A stretch of 45,427 nucleotides of DNA from DAOTXN01 sp034435435 (GTDB lineage Bacteria > Chloroflexota > Anaerolineae > S140-20): positions 1 to 45,427 of the forward strand of contig DAOTXN010000079.1 in NCBI GenBank assembly GCA_034435435.1, written 5' to 3'. A program made the translations under genes and the position numbers. Below the pieces are notes generated by a model, which saw only the letters and a program-made list of their open reading frames with translations, was not told the DNA's origin and searched no databases. Shown here piece after piece: positions 23,510 to 31,117 of the stretch (positions are counted from its first letter, which is position 1; each line of letters begins with the position of its first letter).

Positions 23510-25057
23510 CTATGTGGTCTTCCAATACAGGTCTGTGAGTTCGTGCAGTTGAGCGACGCTCAAGGGCGGTGCATACCCTGAATCTGCCCAACACCCCGCG
23601 CACGCTGCCAGCAAACCCCGCGCCAGGCGCAACGCATGAATGGGGGCATCCAAATCGTCCCCCAGGTCATAAGCTCTCAAGGCCCCTTGAATAATGACAT
23701 CTACCAACTGACTCTGGGCCGGGGCTTCCAAGTGGGCGGCGGTCAAATACCGGCCCCAATCGTAATCGGTGAGCGGACGCCCGGTCGCTGGAGACGAAAC
23801 CTGGTCTGTGCGGCCGGTCCGAGTCGCTGCACCGAAGGTTTCTGGACGCTCGCGCTGAATCGCCGCGATGAGTTCATCTAATCGGCTCCGGCGAGCCATG
23901 TACGTTACCAGTTCTCGCGCTTTGTTCTCCCGTCCCTGAGCCACCAAGTCATCATAGTCTATTCCAAGCTTGAAACACAGTGTGCGCAGCTCTTGCTCGT
24001 TGAAATGCGCTGCTAACCATTCGTGCGCCCGGGTCTCCGGGACCTCCTCCGTCGGTCGGAGGCTTTCGGAATATTCTCCCGGCTTTTGTCCGGCCAGACG
24101 AAAATGCAACATTCGGCGCAATTCGTCCGCACGCCAGCGAGGCAGGCGATAGACCCTCATCCGCCCTTGCTGAACATCAGACAATTCCTGAGCCACATCG
24201 CCCCACGAGGTATCGCTGAAAAGCTTAAAGCCTAATTGCCCCGGATATAACGCTCGCAGCCGGCGCAGGGCCTGCAGCAGCCGGAGCGATGTCTCTTCTG
24301 ATAGCGCCTCATCTTGATCCACCCCAACCTGCACCCGCACGTAAGGCTGCGGAGGACGCACTCCGTACTGGGGTTGAGCGGCGACCGCCGAGGTCACCCA
24401 CTGCACCAGCTCGGTCAGCGTGGCTTGAGCGGTCAGCCTGCCAAAGGGTTCATGCGGTGGAACGGTTTTCAACCACGCCGCCAATTCGAACTCGGAAGGG
24501 ATGTCGGGATGCACAGGGAGGGTGTTTTGAAAGAACCAGCGCAGCTTGTCCATCCATGACTTGTCGCGACGGAGATCCCCGAGGTACTGCGCTCGCACGC
24601 TGCCCTGCTGGAGTAGCTCTTCCCAGTAGGCGTCAAAAATGCGCCGCACAAGCAAAGCCGAGAGCTGCGAATCGATCGGGTCGCTTTTGGCAGGCGCTTC
24701 CGAAATGGAGGCTGCCATCTCGGCCAGGGATAATCTTAGCACCAGGGTCTGCCGAGGCGACAGCGCAGGTAGCCTGTTAAACAGGGTGGTTTTGCCGGTT
24801 CCCTCCGGCCCAATGGCAATCTGGGTATCCCACTGACCGATCTCTTTTTCGACGACCTGCCGTTCGACATAGACGCCTTCGGCCCTCTTCCCCGGCACAT
24901 CCAGTGCAAAGGGGTCGATGGGAGGTTGCCCGGTCTCGCGGAGAAGTAGATAGTCCGCTACCAGCTTCAAATAGTCGTGGTTCGGCAGATGGAATCGGAT
25001 GTCCCTGGAAATTGCGTTCATTTTGCTCGTTTCTGGATGCAAGCGCCCATGTATCAT
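23510..25057 (-). CDS. P-loop ATPase with effector-associated (death-like) domain
   Basis: A 515-residue protein. The N-terminal segment PPIDPFALDVPGKRAE leads into Walker A GPEGTGKTT (83-91), with a Walker B-like VRVQVGVDQDE near 240-250. Residues about 349-408 (HFNEQELRTLCFKLGIDYDDL...RELVTYMARRSRLDELI...RERP) match the consensus of an effector-associated domain as I remember it. Such death-like adaptors join STAND ATPases, proteases and TIR effectors in bacterial conflict systems. The exact EAD number is uncertain. A helical tail follows. ATG 25057 or 25021 could be the start, and neither has a strong ribosome site. It is the first gene of the three-ATPase operon. Confidence 0.75.
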   Translation of the reverse strand: MIHGRLHPETSKMNAISRDIRFHLPNHDYLKLVADYLLLRETGQPPIDPFALDVPGKRAEGVYVERQVVEKEIGQWDTQIAIGPEGTGKTTLFNRLPALSPRQTLVLRLSLAEMAASISEAPAKSDPIDSQLSALLVRRIFDAYWEELLQQGSVRAQYLGDLRRDKSWMDKLRWFFQNTLPVHPDIPSEFELAAWLKTVPPHEPFGRLTAQATLTELVQWVTSAVAAQPQYGVRPPQPYVRVQVGVDQDEALSEETSLRLLQALRRLRALYPGQLGFKLFSDTSWGDVAQELSDVQQGRMRVYRLPRWRADELRRMLHFRLAGQKPGEYSESLRPTEEVPETRAHEWLAAHFNEQELRTLCFKLGIDYDDLVAQGRENKARELVTYMARRSRLDELIAAIQRERPETFGAATRTGRTDQVSSPATGRPLTDYDWGRYLTAAHLEAPAQSQLVDVIIQGALRAYDLGDDLDAPIHALRLARGLLAACAGCWADSGYAPPLSVAQLHELTDLYWKTT

Positions 25058-25090
25058 CTTCCGCGCCTTGACTGTGCCGGGACAGTCTCT

Positions 25091-25119
25091 ACTTTAACAG
25101 GTCAGGCATACTCTATCAA
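25091..25119 (-). promoter_or_regulatory. Promoter of the three-ATPase operon
   Basis: Minus strand: TTGATA (25119-25114), 17-bp spacer, TAAAGT (25096-25091). Predicted transcription start is near 25084, about 27 nt before ATG 25057. Confidence 0.5.
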
Positions 25120-25150
25120 TGCCCGGCTTGTGCCGCCAAAGGGATAAAAA

Positions 25151-25177
25151 TGTGACAAAAGGAGACAAATTGTGACA
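25151..25177 (+). promoter_or_regulatory. Three tandem heptamers upstream of the ATPase operon
   Basis: TGTGACA (25151), GGAGACA (25161) and TGTGACA (25171) repeat at exactly 10 bp, one face of the helix. The array lies some 30-60 bp upstream of the -35 box of the minus-strand operon, a position that suits an activator. It shares its heptamer with the arrays at 19209-19226 and 26744-26772. Confidence 0.6.
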
Positions 25178-25180
25178 CGT

Positions 25181-25259
25181 GCGGCGGCCTGCCCCGCAGA
25201 GTCCCACAGGGACGGCGCGGCGGCCTGCCCCGCAGAGTCCCACAGGGACGGCGCGGCGG
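25181..25259. repeat. 36-bp tandem repeat, 2.2 copies
   Basis: Units at 25181-25216 and 25217-25252 are identical, with a partial third unit. Each contains the small palindrome GTCCC-ACA-GGGAC. The array ends two bases before the stop codon of the regulator gene and could act as its transcript end. Perfect identity suggests recent expansion. Confidence 0.85.
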
Positions 25260-25260
25260 A

Positions 25261-26730
25261 TCAAGTGATCTTGAGCCAGTAGCCGCGCCCGCGCACGTTT
25301 TGGATGAAACGCGATTGTCGCCCCGCCGATTCTGGCTCCAAACGGCTGCGCAGCCGGGCGATCAGCTTGCGCAGGTTTTGTTCGTCCATAGATGTCCATT
25401 GAGACGCAGGCCAGATCATCTTGATGAGCGCCTCGTGCGGCACGATTTCCGGCGCTTGTTGGTACAGGGCGGTCAGCAGGCGAAACTCCAGATCCGAGAG
25501 GGGCGGGGTGAGGGCCTCGCCGTCGATCCACACGTGGCCGCTGCTGTCCAGGTAAAGCCCGCTTTCGGGAGGCGGGCCGGCCATAGCCACGGCCGGGCGC
25601 GCGACGGGGATGAGCGAGGATTGCGCTTGCTCTGCGATAAGCCTTTGCGAAAAATCGGCCACGGCGTCTACCAGGTCCGGCCAGTCGATCAGAGCCCCTT
25701 CTGTACGCGCCACGTGATGGTGAATGAGGGCCTCACATAATCGCAATAGCGTGCGCGGCGAACCTTCACAGGCCTCGATGAGTCGTTGTAGCACGTTCCG
25801 GCCAGTTTTGGTGGTGCACAATTCCTCCAGGCGAGCGATCCGGCCGTCGCTGTAATACGACAGGCGCTGTTCGACCATCTTTTGGAGCGCCTCGCGATCC
25901 CAGGCGATGGTTTCGATGCGCAGGCGGTCGGGGCGCAAGGTCACCGTCTGGCGCAATTGCTCGCCCACCTGGAGCGGGAGAAAAAACTTGAAAGCAATGC
26001 GCGCTGTTTCTAGCAACGGTCCCTCGCTGACCAGCGGCGCTAAAAGCGGCGCGGCGGCTTGAGGGCCGGCGGCGGTCTCGTCCACGCGGTCAACCAGAAT
26101 ATACAGGGATTGGTAGCGGGCTTCGGGCGACTGCCCCAATTGCGTCACCAGGTTGGCCAGCGTTTCCAGGATTTCGCGGGGCGACGACCTGTCCCAGGCC
26201 AGCTCCAGCGGGTCGTTTTTGACAATCCGGGCCAGCTTTAGTCGAGTAAACTGGTCGGCAAATTCCTCGACGTAGCCCATCAACAGAGAGCGCTCCAGCT
26301 CATCTTGCAGCAGGTCAAAATAGAGCGCCGGGACGTCCTCGGCCAGAGTGTGCAGAGTCGCCCGGACGATGGCGCGGATGTGCGATTGAGGATTCGACAA
26401 GCTCAAGTCGTTGGGATCGCCGGGCAGGAGCGAGCTGAAATCGAAATAGCGCACGGCCAGGGCGCGGCGGCGCAACTGACCGTGCATACATTCATAAGCG
26501 ACCATCTCACGGGTGGCCGTTTTTCCGTCGCCGCGACCGGCCAGCAAAAAGGCCGCCTGCGGGCGGGCCGGATCGCCCAGGATGTAGTGCAAATAGGGCC
26601 GGTCAACGAACAAGTAGGGGAGGTAAGGGCGCTCTTTGTCCGCCTCGTTGAGGGCAAAGGGATCATCAAAAAAGCCGAATCTGTCCAGCCAGCGCCGCAA
26701 ACGTTGACTAAAGCCGTGCTCACTTGACAC
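25261..26730 (-). CDS. STAND-like ATPase fused to OmpR/SARP-type winged helix
   Basis: A 489-residue regulator. Near the N-terminus a DDPFALNEADKE segment resembles the start of the EAD-ATPase downstream. Walker A is AGRGDGKT (about 64-71), and a Walker B-like YILVDRVDE lies near 230. The last 95 or so residues (GHVWIDGEALTPPLSDLEFRLLTALYQQ...NVRGRGYWL) form a Trans_reg_C winged helix, the kind that binds direct repeats spaced 10-11 bp. GTG 26730 was chosen because AGGAGGGG lies 7 nt upstream. The longer frame would start inside the operator. It probably controls the heptamer arrays in this block, including its own. Confidence 0.82.
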   Translation of the reverse strand: MSSEHGFSQRLRRWLDRFGFFDDPFALNEADKERPYLPYLFVDRPYLHYILGDPARPQAAFLLAGRGDGKTATREMVAYECMHGQLRRRALAVRYFDFSSLLPGDPNDLSLSNPQSHIRAIVRATLHTLAEDVPALYFDLLQDELERSLLMGYVEEFADQFTRLKLARIVKNDPLELAWDRSSPREILETLANLVTQLGQSPEARYQSLYILVDRVDETAAGPQAAAPLLAPLVSEGPLLETARIAFKFFLPLQVGEQLRQTVTLRPDRLRIETIAWDREALQKMVEQRLSYYSDGRIARLEELCTTKTGRNVLQRLIEACEGSPRTLLRLCEALIHHHVARTEGALIDWPDLVDAVADFSQRLIAEQAQSSLIPVARPAVAMAGPPPESGLYLDSSGHVWIDGEALTPPLSDLEFRLLTALYQQAPEIVPHEALIKMIWPASQWTSMDEQNLRKLIARLRSRLEPESAGRQSRFIQNVRGRGYWLKIT

Positions 26731-26743
26731 GGGCGCACCCCTC

Positions 26744-26801
26744 CTCACAGGCCATGTCACGTTCTTGTCACAAGCATACCATAGAGTTCACGTCGAGGCA
26801 A
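26744..26801 (-). promoter_or_regulatory. Autoregulatory promoter with three heptamers
   Basis: Minus strand: TTGCCT (26801-26796), 17 bp, TATGCT (26778-26773), then directly TGTGACA (26772-26766), CGTGACA (26761-26755) and CTGTGAG (26750-26744), each 11 bp apart. The first heptamer touches the -10 box exactly as at the peptide operon. The heptamers lie between the -10 box and the ribosome site, so binding should repress the regulator gene. Confidence 0.65.
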
Positions 26802-26857
26802 GTGCAAGTGCGCGGAATCGTTGGCTGAAAAGCAGGGAAAACAGAGGGGGGAAAATT

Positions 26858-27847
26858 TTATTCCTTGATCCCCCACCAATAGGTGTCGGCCAGGCGCTGG
26901 TGCTCCTGGCGCAGCGCGGCGTAGCTGGCGTAGCGTTCGGGGTGAATCTGGCCGGCCTCGACGGCGGCGATGACGGCGCAGCCCGGCTCTACCAGGTGGG
27001 TGCAATCGGAGAACTGGCACTCGGCCACCAGCGGGGCGATTTCGGGAAAGTAGGCGTCCAGATCTTCGGGGTCGGTGTCGAACAGGGCCAGAGCGCGAAT
27101 GCCGGGCGTGTCGGCCACCCAACCTCCCCCATCCAGCGGCAGCAGCTCGGGTACGACGGTGGTGTGGCGGCCTTTGCCGGTGGCCTCGCTGATCGTTTTT
27201 GCCGCCAGCCCCAACCCTGGCTGCAGCGCGTTGAGCAGGCTGCTTTTGCCTACCCCCGACGGCCCGGCCAGCACCGACAGTTTGCCTGCCAATTGATCGC
27301 GCAGCTCATCCACGCCGGCGCCGCTGAGGGCGCTGGTGTAAATGACCGCATAGCCGATGGCCTCGTACAGGCCAAAGATCTCGCGCCCGCCCTGGACGCC
27401 GCCCACCCGGTCGATCTTGTTGGCGCAGATGACGGCGGGGATATGTTGCGCCTCGGCGCCGACCAGAAAGCGGTCGAGCATGCGCAGGCTCGGCTGCGGC
27501 TCGGCGCAGGCAAACACAAAAACCGCCGCGTCAGGGTTGGCCACGATGACCTGCTCGCGCTCGCTCAGATAGCCCTGGCGGTCCCAGCGCCGCCCCCCAC
27601 GCCCTTTGGGGCCGGGGGCCAGGCGGGCCAACACCCGCGCCCGCTCGGCTACCTTTTCGATGGAGCCGACCCCGTTCTCGGCGACGCGCACCGTCACCCG
27701 GTCGCCGACGGCCAGCAGATCGGTGTCCAGGCGCTCCTTTTTCAGCCGCCCGCGCACCTGAGCCACCACCTGCCGGCCGTCGGCGGCCTGCACGGTACAA
27801 AAGCCGCTTTGGGCCTTGATGACGATGCCGGTTAAGAGATGGGACAA
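26858..27847 (-). CDS. rsgA: Ribosome small-subunit maturation GTPase RsgA
   Basis: A 329-residue circularly permuted GTPase that acts late in 30S subunit assembly. An N-terminal OB fold precedes the permuted motifs: NKID (143-146, G4) comes before GPSGVGKSSLLN (195-206, G1), TTVV (G2) and DTPG (246-249, G3). The C-terminal zinc knuckle is C-(4)-C-H-(6)-C (CQFSDCTHLVEPGC). TTG 27847 was chosen since AGGAG sits 6 nt upstream. A longer ATG frame from 27898 adds 17 unrelated residues. Confidence 0.95.
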   Translation of the reverse strand: MSHLLTGIVIKAQSGFCTVQAADGRQVVAQVRGRLKKERLDTDLLAVGDRVTVRVAENGVGSIEKVAERARVLARLAPGPKGRGGRRWDRQGYLSEREQVIVANPDAAVFVFACAEPQPSLRMLDRFLVGAEAQHIPAVICANKIDRVGGVQGGREIFGLYEAIGYAVIYTSALSGAGVDELRDQLAGKLSVLAGPSGVGKSSLLNALQPGLGLAAKTISEATGKGRHTTVVPELLPLDGGGWVADTPGIRALALFDTDPEDLDAYFPEIAPLVAECQFSDCTHLVEPGCAVIAAVEAGQIHPERYASYAALRQEHQRLADTYWWGIKE

Positions 27848-27957
27848 GCTGTGCTCCTCATAGGGCGTTATTTTACCCGGCTTTGGCCCGCCGCGCAATG
27901 TGGGGCGAGCTGTAAAGGGTGAAATAGGACAATGTGGGTAAGAATTATTGAGATTTG

Positions 27958-27986
27958 TTGACAGTGCTTAAAATGGATTGTATACT
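27958..27986 (+). promoter_or_regulatory. Near-consensus promoter with no obvious protein gene behind it
   Basis: TTGACA (27958-27963), exactly 17 bp, TATACT (27981-27986). This is among the strongest promoter-like sequences in the window. Predicted transcription start is near 27993. Confidence 0.7.
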
Positions 27987-27992
27987 AGGAGT

Positions 27993-28121
27993 CGGTGTGG
28001 GGATCCTCTGGCTGGGCTTCTTGCGGGCGCCAGCGGCTCATCCGCGGCCCGTTGGGCCGTTCGTCGTTTTGCTTGGCTAAAGAGGCGATGCATGTAGCCG
28101 ACTTGCTACCGGCCGTTTTTT
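27993..28121 (+). ncRNA. Candidate structured small RNA
   Basis: An about 129-nt transcript is predicted from a near-consensus promoter to a run of six T (28116-28121). The 5' end GUCGGU can pair with ACCGGC just before the T-run, closing the molecule. Internal hairpins are CUGGC..GCCAG, GCGG-cucau-CCGC and GGCCC-guu-GGGCC. No motifs of 4.5S RNA, tmRNA or RNase P RNA were seen. The end-to-end pairing is reminiscent of 6S RNA, though it is short for one. No credible open frame is present. Confidence 0.4.
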
Positions 28122-28379
28122 CAACTATATTTTGCCTGCCCAGTTGGTTTGGGTTGGGGTATACCGTGTTGACCCGCAAGCGGCTGATGTGGAGGCGTCG
28201 GGCGGCCCATCGCAAACCAAGAGCGCAGAATACCAGCCCACTGAACCCACGCGCCGTCATGCGTGATCACCCAGGCCACGTTCTGTTCGTCCGGCGCACT
28301 GACAATCGCATATAGGTCATGCCCGGCGACGCATTTTCGCTGCGTCAGGCGGCGCGGCTTGCCCAGGCCGTTAGGTGGC

Positions 28380-28538
28380 CGGTTTGTGATAAGAATCCCC
28401 AAGACATTGCATAAAGAATTGGTGGAGGCGGCAGAACGAGAAGGGGTCAGCCTGAACACGTATGTCAATGTGGCATTGGCCAAAACAGTGGGACAGGAGA
28501 GGAAAAGTCAAGGCCAAGAGTTGGGATTGGCTGCGTAA
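28380..28538 (+). pseudogene. hicB antitoxin remnant
   Basis: The frame from 28380 reads RFVIRIPKTLHKELVEAAEREGVSLNTYVNVALAK, the C-terminal ribbon-helix-helix half of HicB antitoxins. The N-terminal HicB domain is missing: upstream codons in this frame give unrelated sequence. No hicA toxin lies next to it. It is either a degraded gene or a short stand-alone RHH protein with an unusual start. The rest of 28122-28379 holds no recognisable gene. Confidence 0.6.
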
Positions 28539-28711
28539 AAGGGGTTTTCCATTTTCGTCATTCGTCCTCCGTCAACACCGCCGCATCCAGACCGGCGGGG
28601 GGTCAGTGCGGATAAAGCCAACTGTTAGTGGAGCGGGCCGGCGTCCGCTGTTCAGCCTCCGGCATGAGATTCATCGGTCGGCCAAGACACTTTTTTTGTG
28701 AATGTACGAAA

Positions 28712-29029
28712 ATGGATCATCCTCGCCCTGGCGACATCTTTTCCCTTCACGTAGGCTGGAAACTGCCCGGCGGACACCGGCTGGAAGTGACGTTCGCGGC
28801 GCAGGTCGAGGCGCTCGAGCGGGACAAGAACCGGCTGCGTTGCCGCCTGCTGCAGATTCAATCCGCCGGCGGCAGCCAGCCCGAAAACGACGTGGCCCCT
28901 TATTACCTGGAGCGCGTGCTGGCGTTGGTCGGCAAGCGGGCGCTGGTCCCCCTGGAAGCGCTGCAGGGCATCGTGCTGCCGCTGCGCCTGGCCACCCTGA
29001 CCGGCGAGCACGCCTTCTTTTTCGATTAG
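28712..29029 (+). CDS. Hypothetical soluble protein
   Basis: A 105-residue protein starting MDHPRPGDIFSLHVGWKLPGG. It has a strand-rich middle (LEVTFAAQVEALERDKNRLRCRLLQI), then YYLERVLALVGKRALVPLEALQG and a final strand. No family recognised. No clear ribosome site is seen, and the start is the first ATG consistent with a compact domain. Codon use is like that of its neighbours, so it is likely real. Confidence 0.5.
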   Translation: MDHPRPGDIFSLHVGWKLPGGHRLEVTFAAQVEALERDKNRLRCRLLQIQSAGGSQPENDVAPYYLERVLALVGKRALVPLEALQGIVLPLRLATLTGEHAFFFD

Positions 29030-29127
29030 CCCCAAGACTGCAATCTGACCAGAGCGCACAGCTTGCTCGAAAAAAAGGATTTTGGGTTTATAATACCAAG
29101 CGGCGAATCCGCGCCGGAGGAGGGAAC

Positions 29128-29322
29128 ATGGATAACCTTGGCGAATTGATCCCGTTGCTCATCCCAATTTTCGTGCTTCAAATCGCACTGCTGGTCATCG
29201 CGCTGCGCGACCTGATCGGGCGCGAGCGGACCAGAGGCTCCAGATTGGCCTGGGCGCTGATCATTATTTTCGTCAACATCTTGGGCCCGATGGCTTACTT
29301 GTTGTTCGGGCGGGAGGACTGA
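29128..29322 (+). CDS. PLDc_N-type two-helix membrane protein
   Basis: A 64-residue protein matching the phospholipase D/cardiolipin synthase N-terminal (PLDc_N) module: two membrane helices with the hallmark WALIIIFVNILGPMAYLLFGRED. GGAGGAGGG lies before the ATG. It sits one base before the ABC transporter GTG start and is almost certainly co-transcribed. Such mini-proteins often accompany ABC-2 exporters. Confidence 0.8.
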   Translation: MDNLGELIPLLIPIFVLQIALLVIALRDLIGRERTRGSRLAWALIIIFVNILGPMAYLLFGRED

Positions 29323-29323
29323 C

Positions 29324-30286
29324 GTGTCGGCCATCCGCATCGAGAACCTGCACAAGGCCTTCGGGGAGGTGCGGGCGCTGGACGGGCTGTCTCTCACGGT
29401 CCAAGCCGGATCGGTGTTCGGTTTTCTCGGCCCCAACGGCGCCGGCAAGACGACCACCATCCGTATCCTCACCGGCCTGGCTCGCGCCGACGGCGGCCAG
29501 GCCTGGGTCTCCGGCGTCGAGGTTACGCGTGACCGGCGGCAGGTTTACCCACACATCGGCTATCTGCCTCAAGACCCGGCGTTCTACGGCTGGATGACGG
29601 CGCAGGAGCTACTGGATCACGTGGGGCGGCTGTTTGGCCTGCCGGCTCAAGCGCGCGCGACCCGCACGCAAGAATTGCTCGAGCTGGTCGGGCTGACCGA
29701 GGCGGCTAAACGGCGCATCGGCGGCTATTCGGGCGGCATGCGCCAGCGGCTGGGCATCGCTCAAGCGTTGGTCAACCGGCCCCCGGTGCTCTTGCTCGAC
29801 GAACCGGTCAGCGGGCTTGACCCCGTCGGGCGCAAGGAATTGCTGGACCTGATCGAGCGCCTGCGCGGGCAGTGCACCGTGTTTATGTCCACTCATATCC
29901 TGGCCGACGTGGAGCGCGTGTGCGACGCGGTGGGCATCATTCACCGCGGCCGGCTGATCACCCAAGCGCCCCAGGCCGAGTTGCTGGACCGCTACGTCGT
30001 GCCTGCTTTCGAGATCGAGACAGACCACGACTCGGCCGGCTTGCTGCGCAAGTGGACCGACGACCTGACCGCGCGCCCGTGGGTCGAATCGGTCGTGACG
30101 AATGAGCGCACGGCGCGGATCGTGGTGAACGACGTCGAGACGGCCAAGCGCGAGCTGATGGCCTCAGCCGTGCAGGCCGGACTGGCGCTCACCCATTACG
30201 AAATGGTGCGGCCGTCGCTGGAAGACGTCTTTTTGAGACTGGTCAACCAGGAAGGTGCGACGCACCTGAGGGGAGGCGTGAGATGA
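29324..30286 (+). CDS. ABC-2 transporter ATP-binding protein
   Basis: A 320-residue ABC ATPase with Walker A GPNGAGKTT, a Q-loop near YLPQD, signature YSGGMRQRLGIAQAL, Walker B VLLLDEPVSGLDP and the switch His in STHIL. About 80 extra C-terminal residues are typical of CcmA/NatA/drug exporter subunits. It starts at GTG one base after the PLDc_N gene and overlaps the permease gene by four bases (ATGA). Confidence 0.95.
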   Translation: MSAIRIENLHKAFGEVRALDGLSLTVQAGSVFGFLGPNGAGKTTTIRILTGLARADGGQAWVSGVEVTRDRRQVYPHIGYLPQDPAFYGWMTAQELLDHVGRLFGLPAQARATRTQELLELVGLTEAAKRRIGGYSGGMRQRLGIAQALVNRPPVLLLDEPVSGLDPVGRKELLDLIERLRGQCTVFMSTHILADVERVCDAVGIIHRGRLITQAPQAELLDRYVVPAFEIETDHDSAGLLRKWTDDLTARPWVESVVTNERTARIVVNDVETAKRELMASAVQAGLALTHYEMVRPSLEDVFLRLVNQEGATHLRGGVR

Positions 30287-31047
30287 TTTTCTGGACTGCC
30301 TTACGCAAAGAACTCCTCGAACAGTGGCGCTCCTATCGCTTGCTCATCGTGAGTGTGGTGCTGCTCATCTTTGCCGGGTTCATGTCGCCGCTTGCCGCCA
30401 AATATACCCCAGAGATCATCAAGCTGGCCGTGCCCAACGGCGACGAGATCGCCCGGCTGGTCCCCCCGCCCACGGCGGCGGCGGCCGTGGAGCAATATCT
30501 CAAAAACGTCGGGCAGTTTGGCGTTTTGCTGGCGTTGCTGATGGCCATGGGCATGGTGGCGCAAGAGAAAGACAAAGGCACGGCGGCGCTGATGCTAGTC
30601 AAGCCGTTGCCGCGCGGGACCTTCCTGGCGGCCAAGTTTACCGCCCTGGCGCTCAATTTCACCCTCGGCCTGCTACTGGCCGGGGCTGCCTGTTATTATT
30701 ACACACTGATCTTGTTCAAAGCGCTGGACGTCGGCGCGTGGCTGGCGCTCAATGGATTGCTGCTGTTGTTTCTGCTCACCTACGCGGCGCTGACGCTGTT
30801 GTGCAGCACACTGACCAGCTCACAGGTCGTGGCGGGAGGGTTGGCCTTTGGGCTGTGGATCGCACTCAGCGCCGTGGGTGCGCTGCCGCAGGTGGGCGAG
30901 TGGTTACCCGGCCAACTCACCACCTGGGCCGCTCAACTGATGAACGGCGGCGGCGACACGGCGTGGCCGGCGCTGGCCGTCAGCGTGGGATTGATCGCGG
31001 TCGCGCTACTGGGAGCCTGGGCGGTTCTGGAACGCCAGGAACTGTGA
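30283..31047 (+). CDS. ABC-2 type permease
   Basis: A 254-residue membrane protein with six predicted helices and a large first outer loop (KYTPEIIKLAVPNGDEIARLVPPPTAAAAVEQYLKNVGQFG). The cytosolic LAMGMVAQEKDKGTAALMLVKPLPRGTFLAAKF segment is typical of ABC-2 permeases (NosY-like). It forms a transporter with the preceding ATPase. Substrate unknown. Confidence 0.88.
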   Translation: MIFWTALRKELLEQWRSYRLLIVSVVLLIFAGFMSPLAAKYTPEIIKLAVPNGDEIARLVPPPTAAAAVEQYLKNVGQFGVLLALLMAMGMVAQEKDKGTAALMLVKPLPRGTFLAAKFTALALNFTLGLLLAGAACYYYTLILFKALDVGAWLALNGLLLLFLLTYAALTLLCSTLTSSQVVAGGLAFGLWIALSAVGALPQVGEWLPGQLTTWAAQLMNGGGDTAWPALAVSVGLIAVALLGAWAVLERQEL

Positions 31048-31051
31048 ATAA

Positions 31052-31116
31052 AAACCTCCCGCAGGTTCGCCCGCCCTGGCTCGCGCCAGCGGGCCGGGGG
31101 AACCTGCGGGAGGTTT
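31052..31116. terminator. Bidirectional terminator between convergent genes
   Basis: AAACCTCCCGCAGGTTC (31052-31068) is perfectly complementary to 31100-31116. The 31-nt loop contains a second GC-rich stem. A-rich and T-rich flanks serve both strands. It lies between the permease stop and the MFS stop. Confidence 0.8.
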
Positions 31117-31117
31117 C

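Noticed and set aside
27993..28121. 6S RNA as a firm call
   Set aside because: End pairing is suggestive, but the length is short and I cannot verify the central bubble or covariation.
27985..28483. Several overlapping frames of 90-120 codons on both strands
   Set aside because: None matches a family and none has a ribosome site. Only the hicB-like segment and the RNA candidate are supported.
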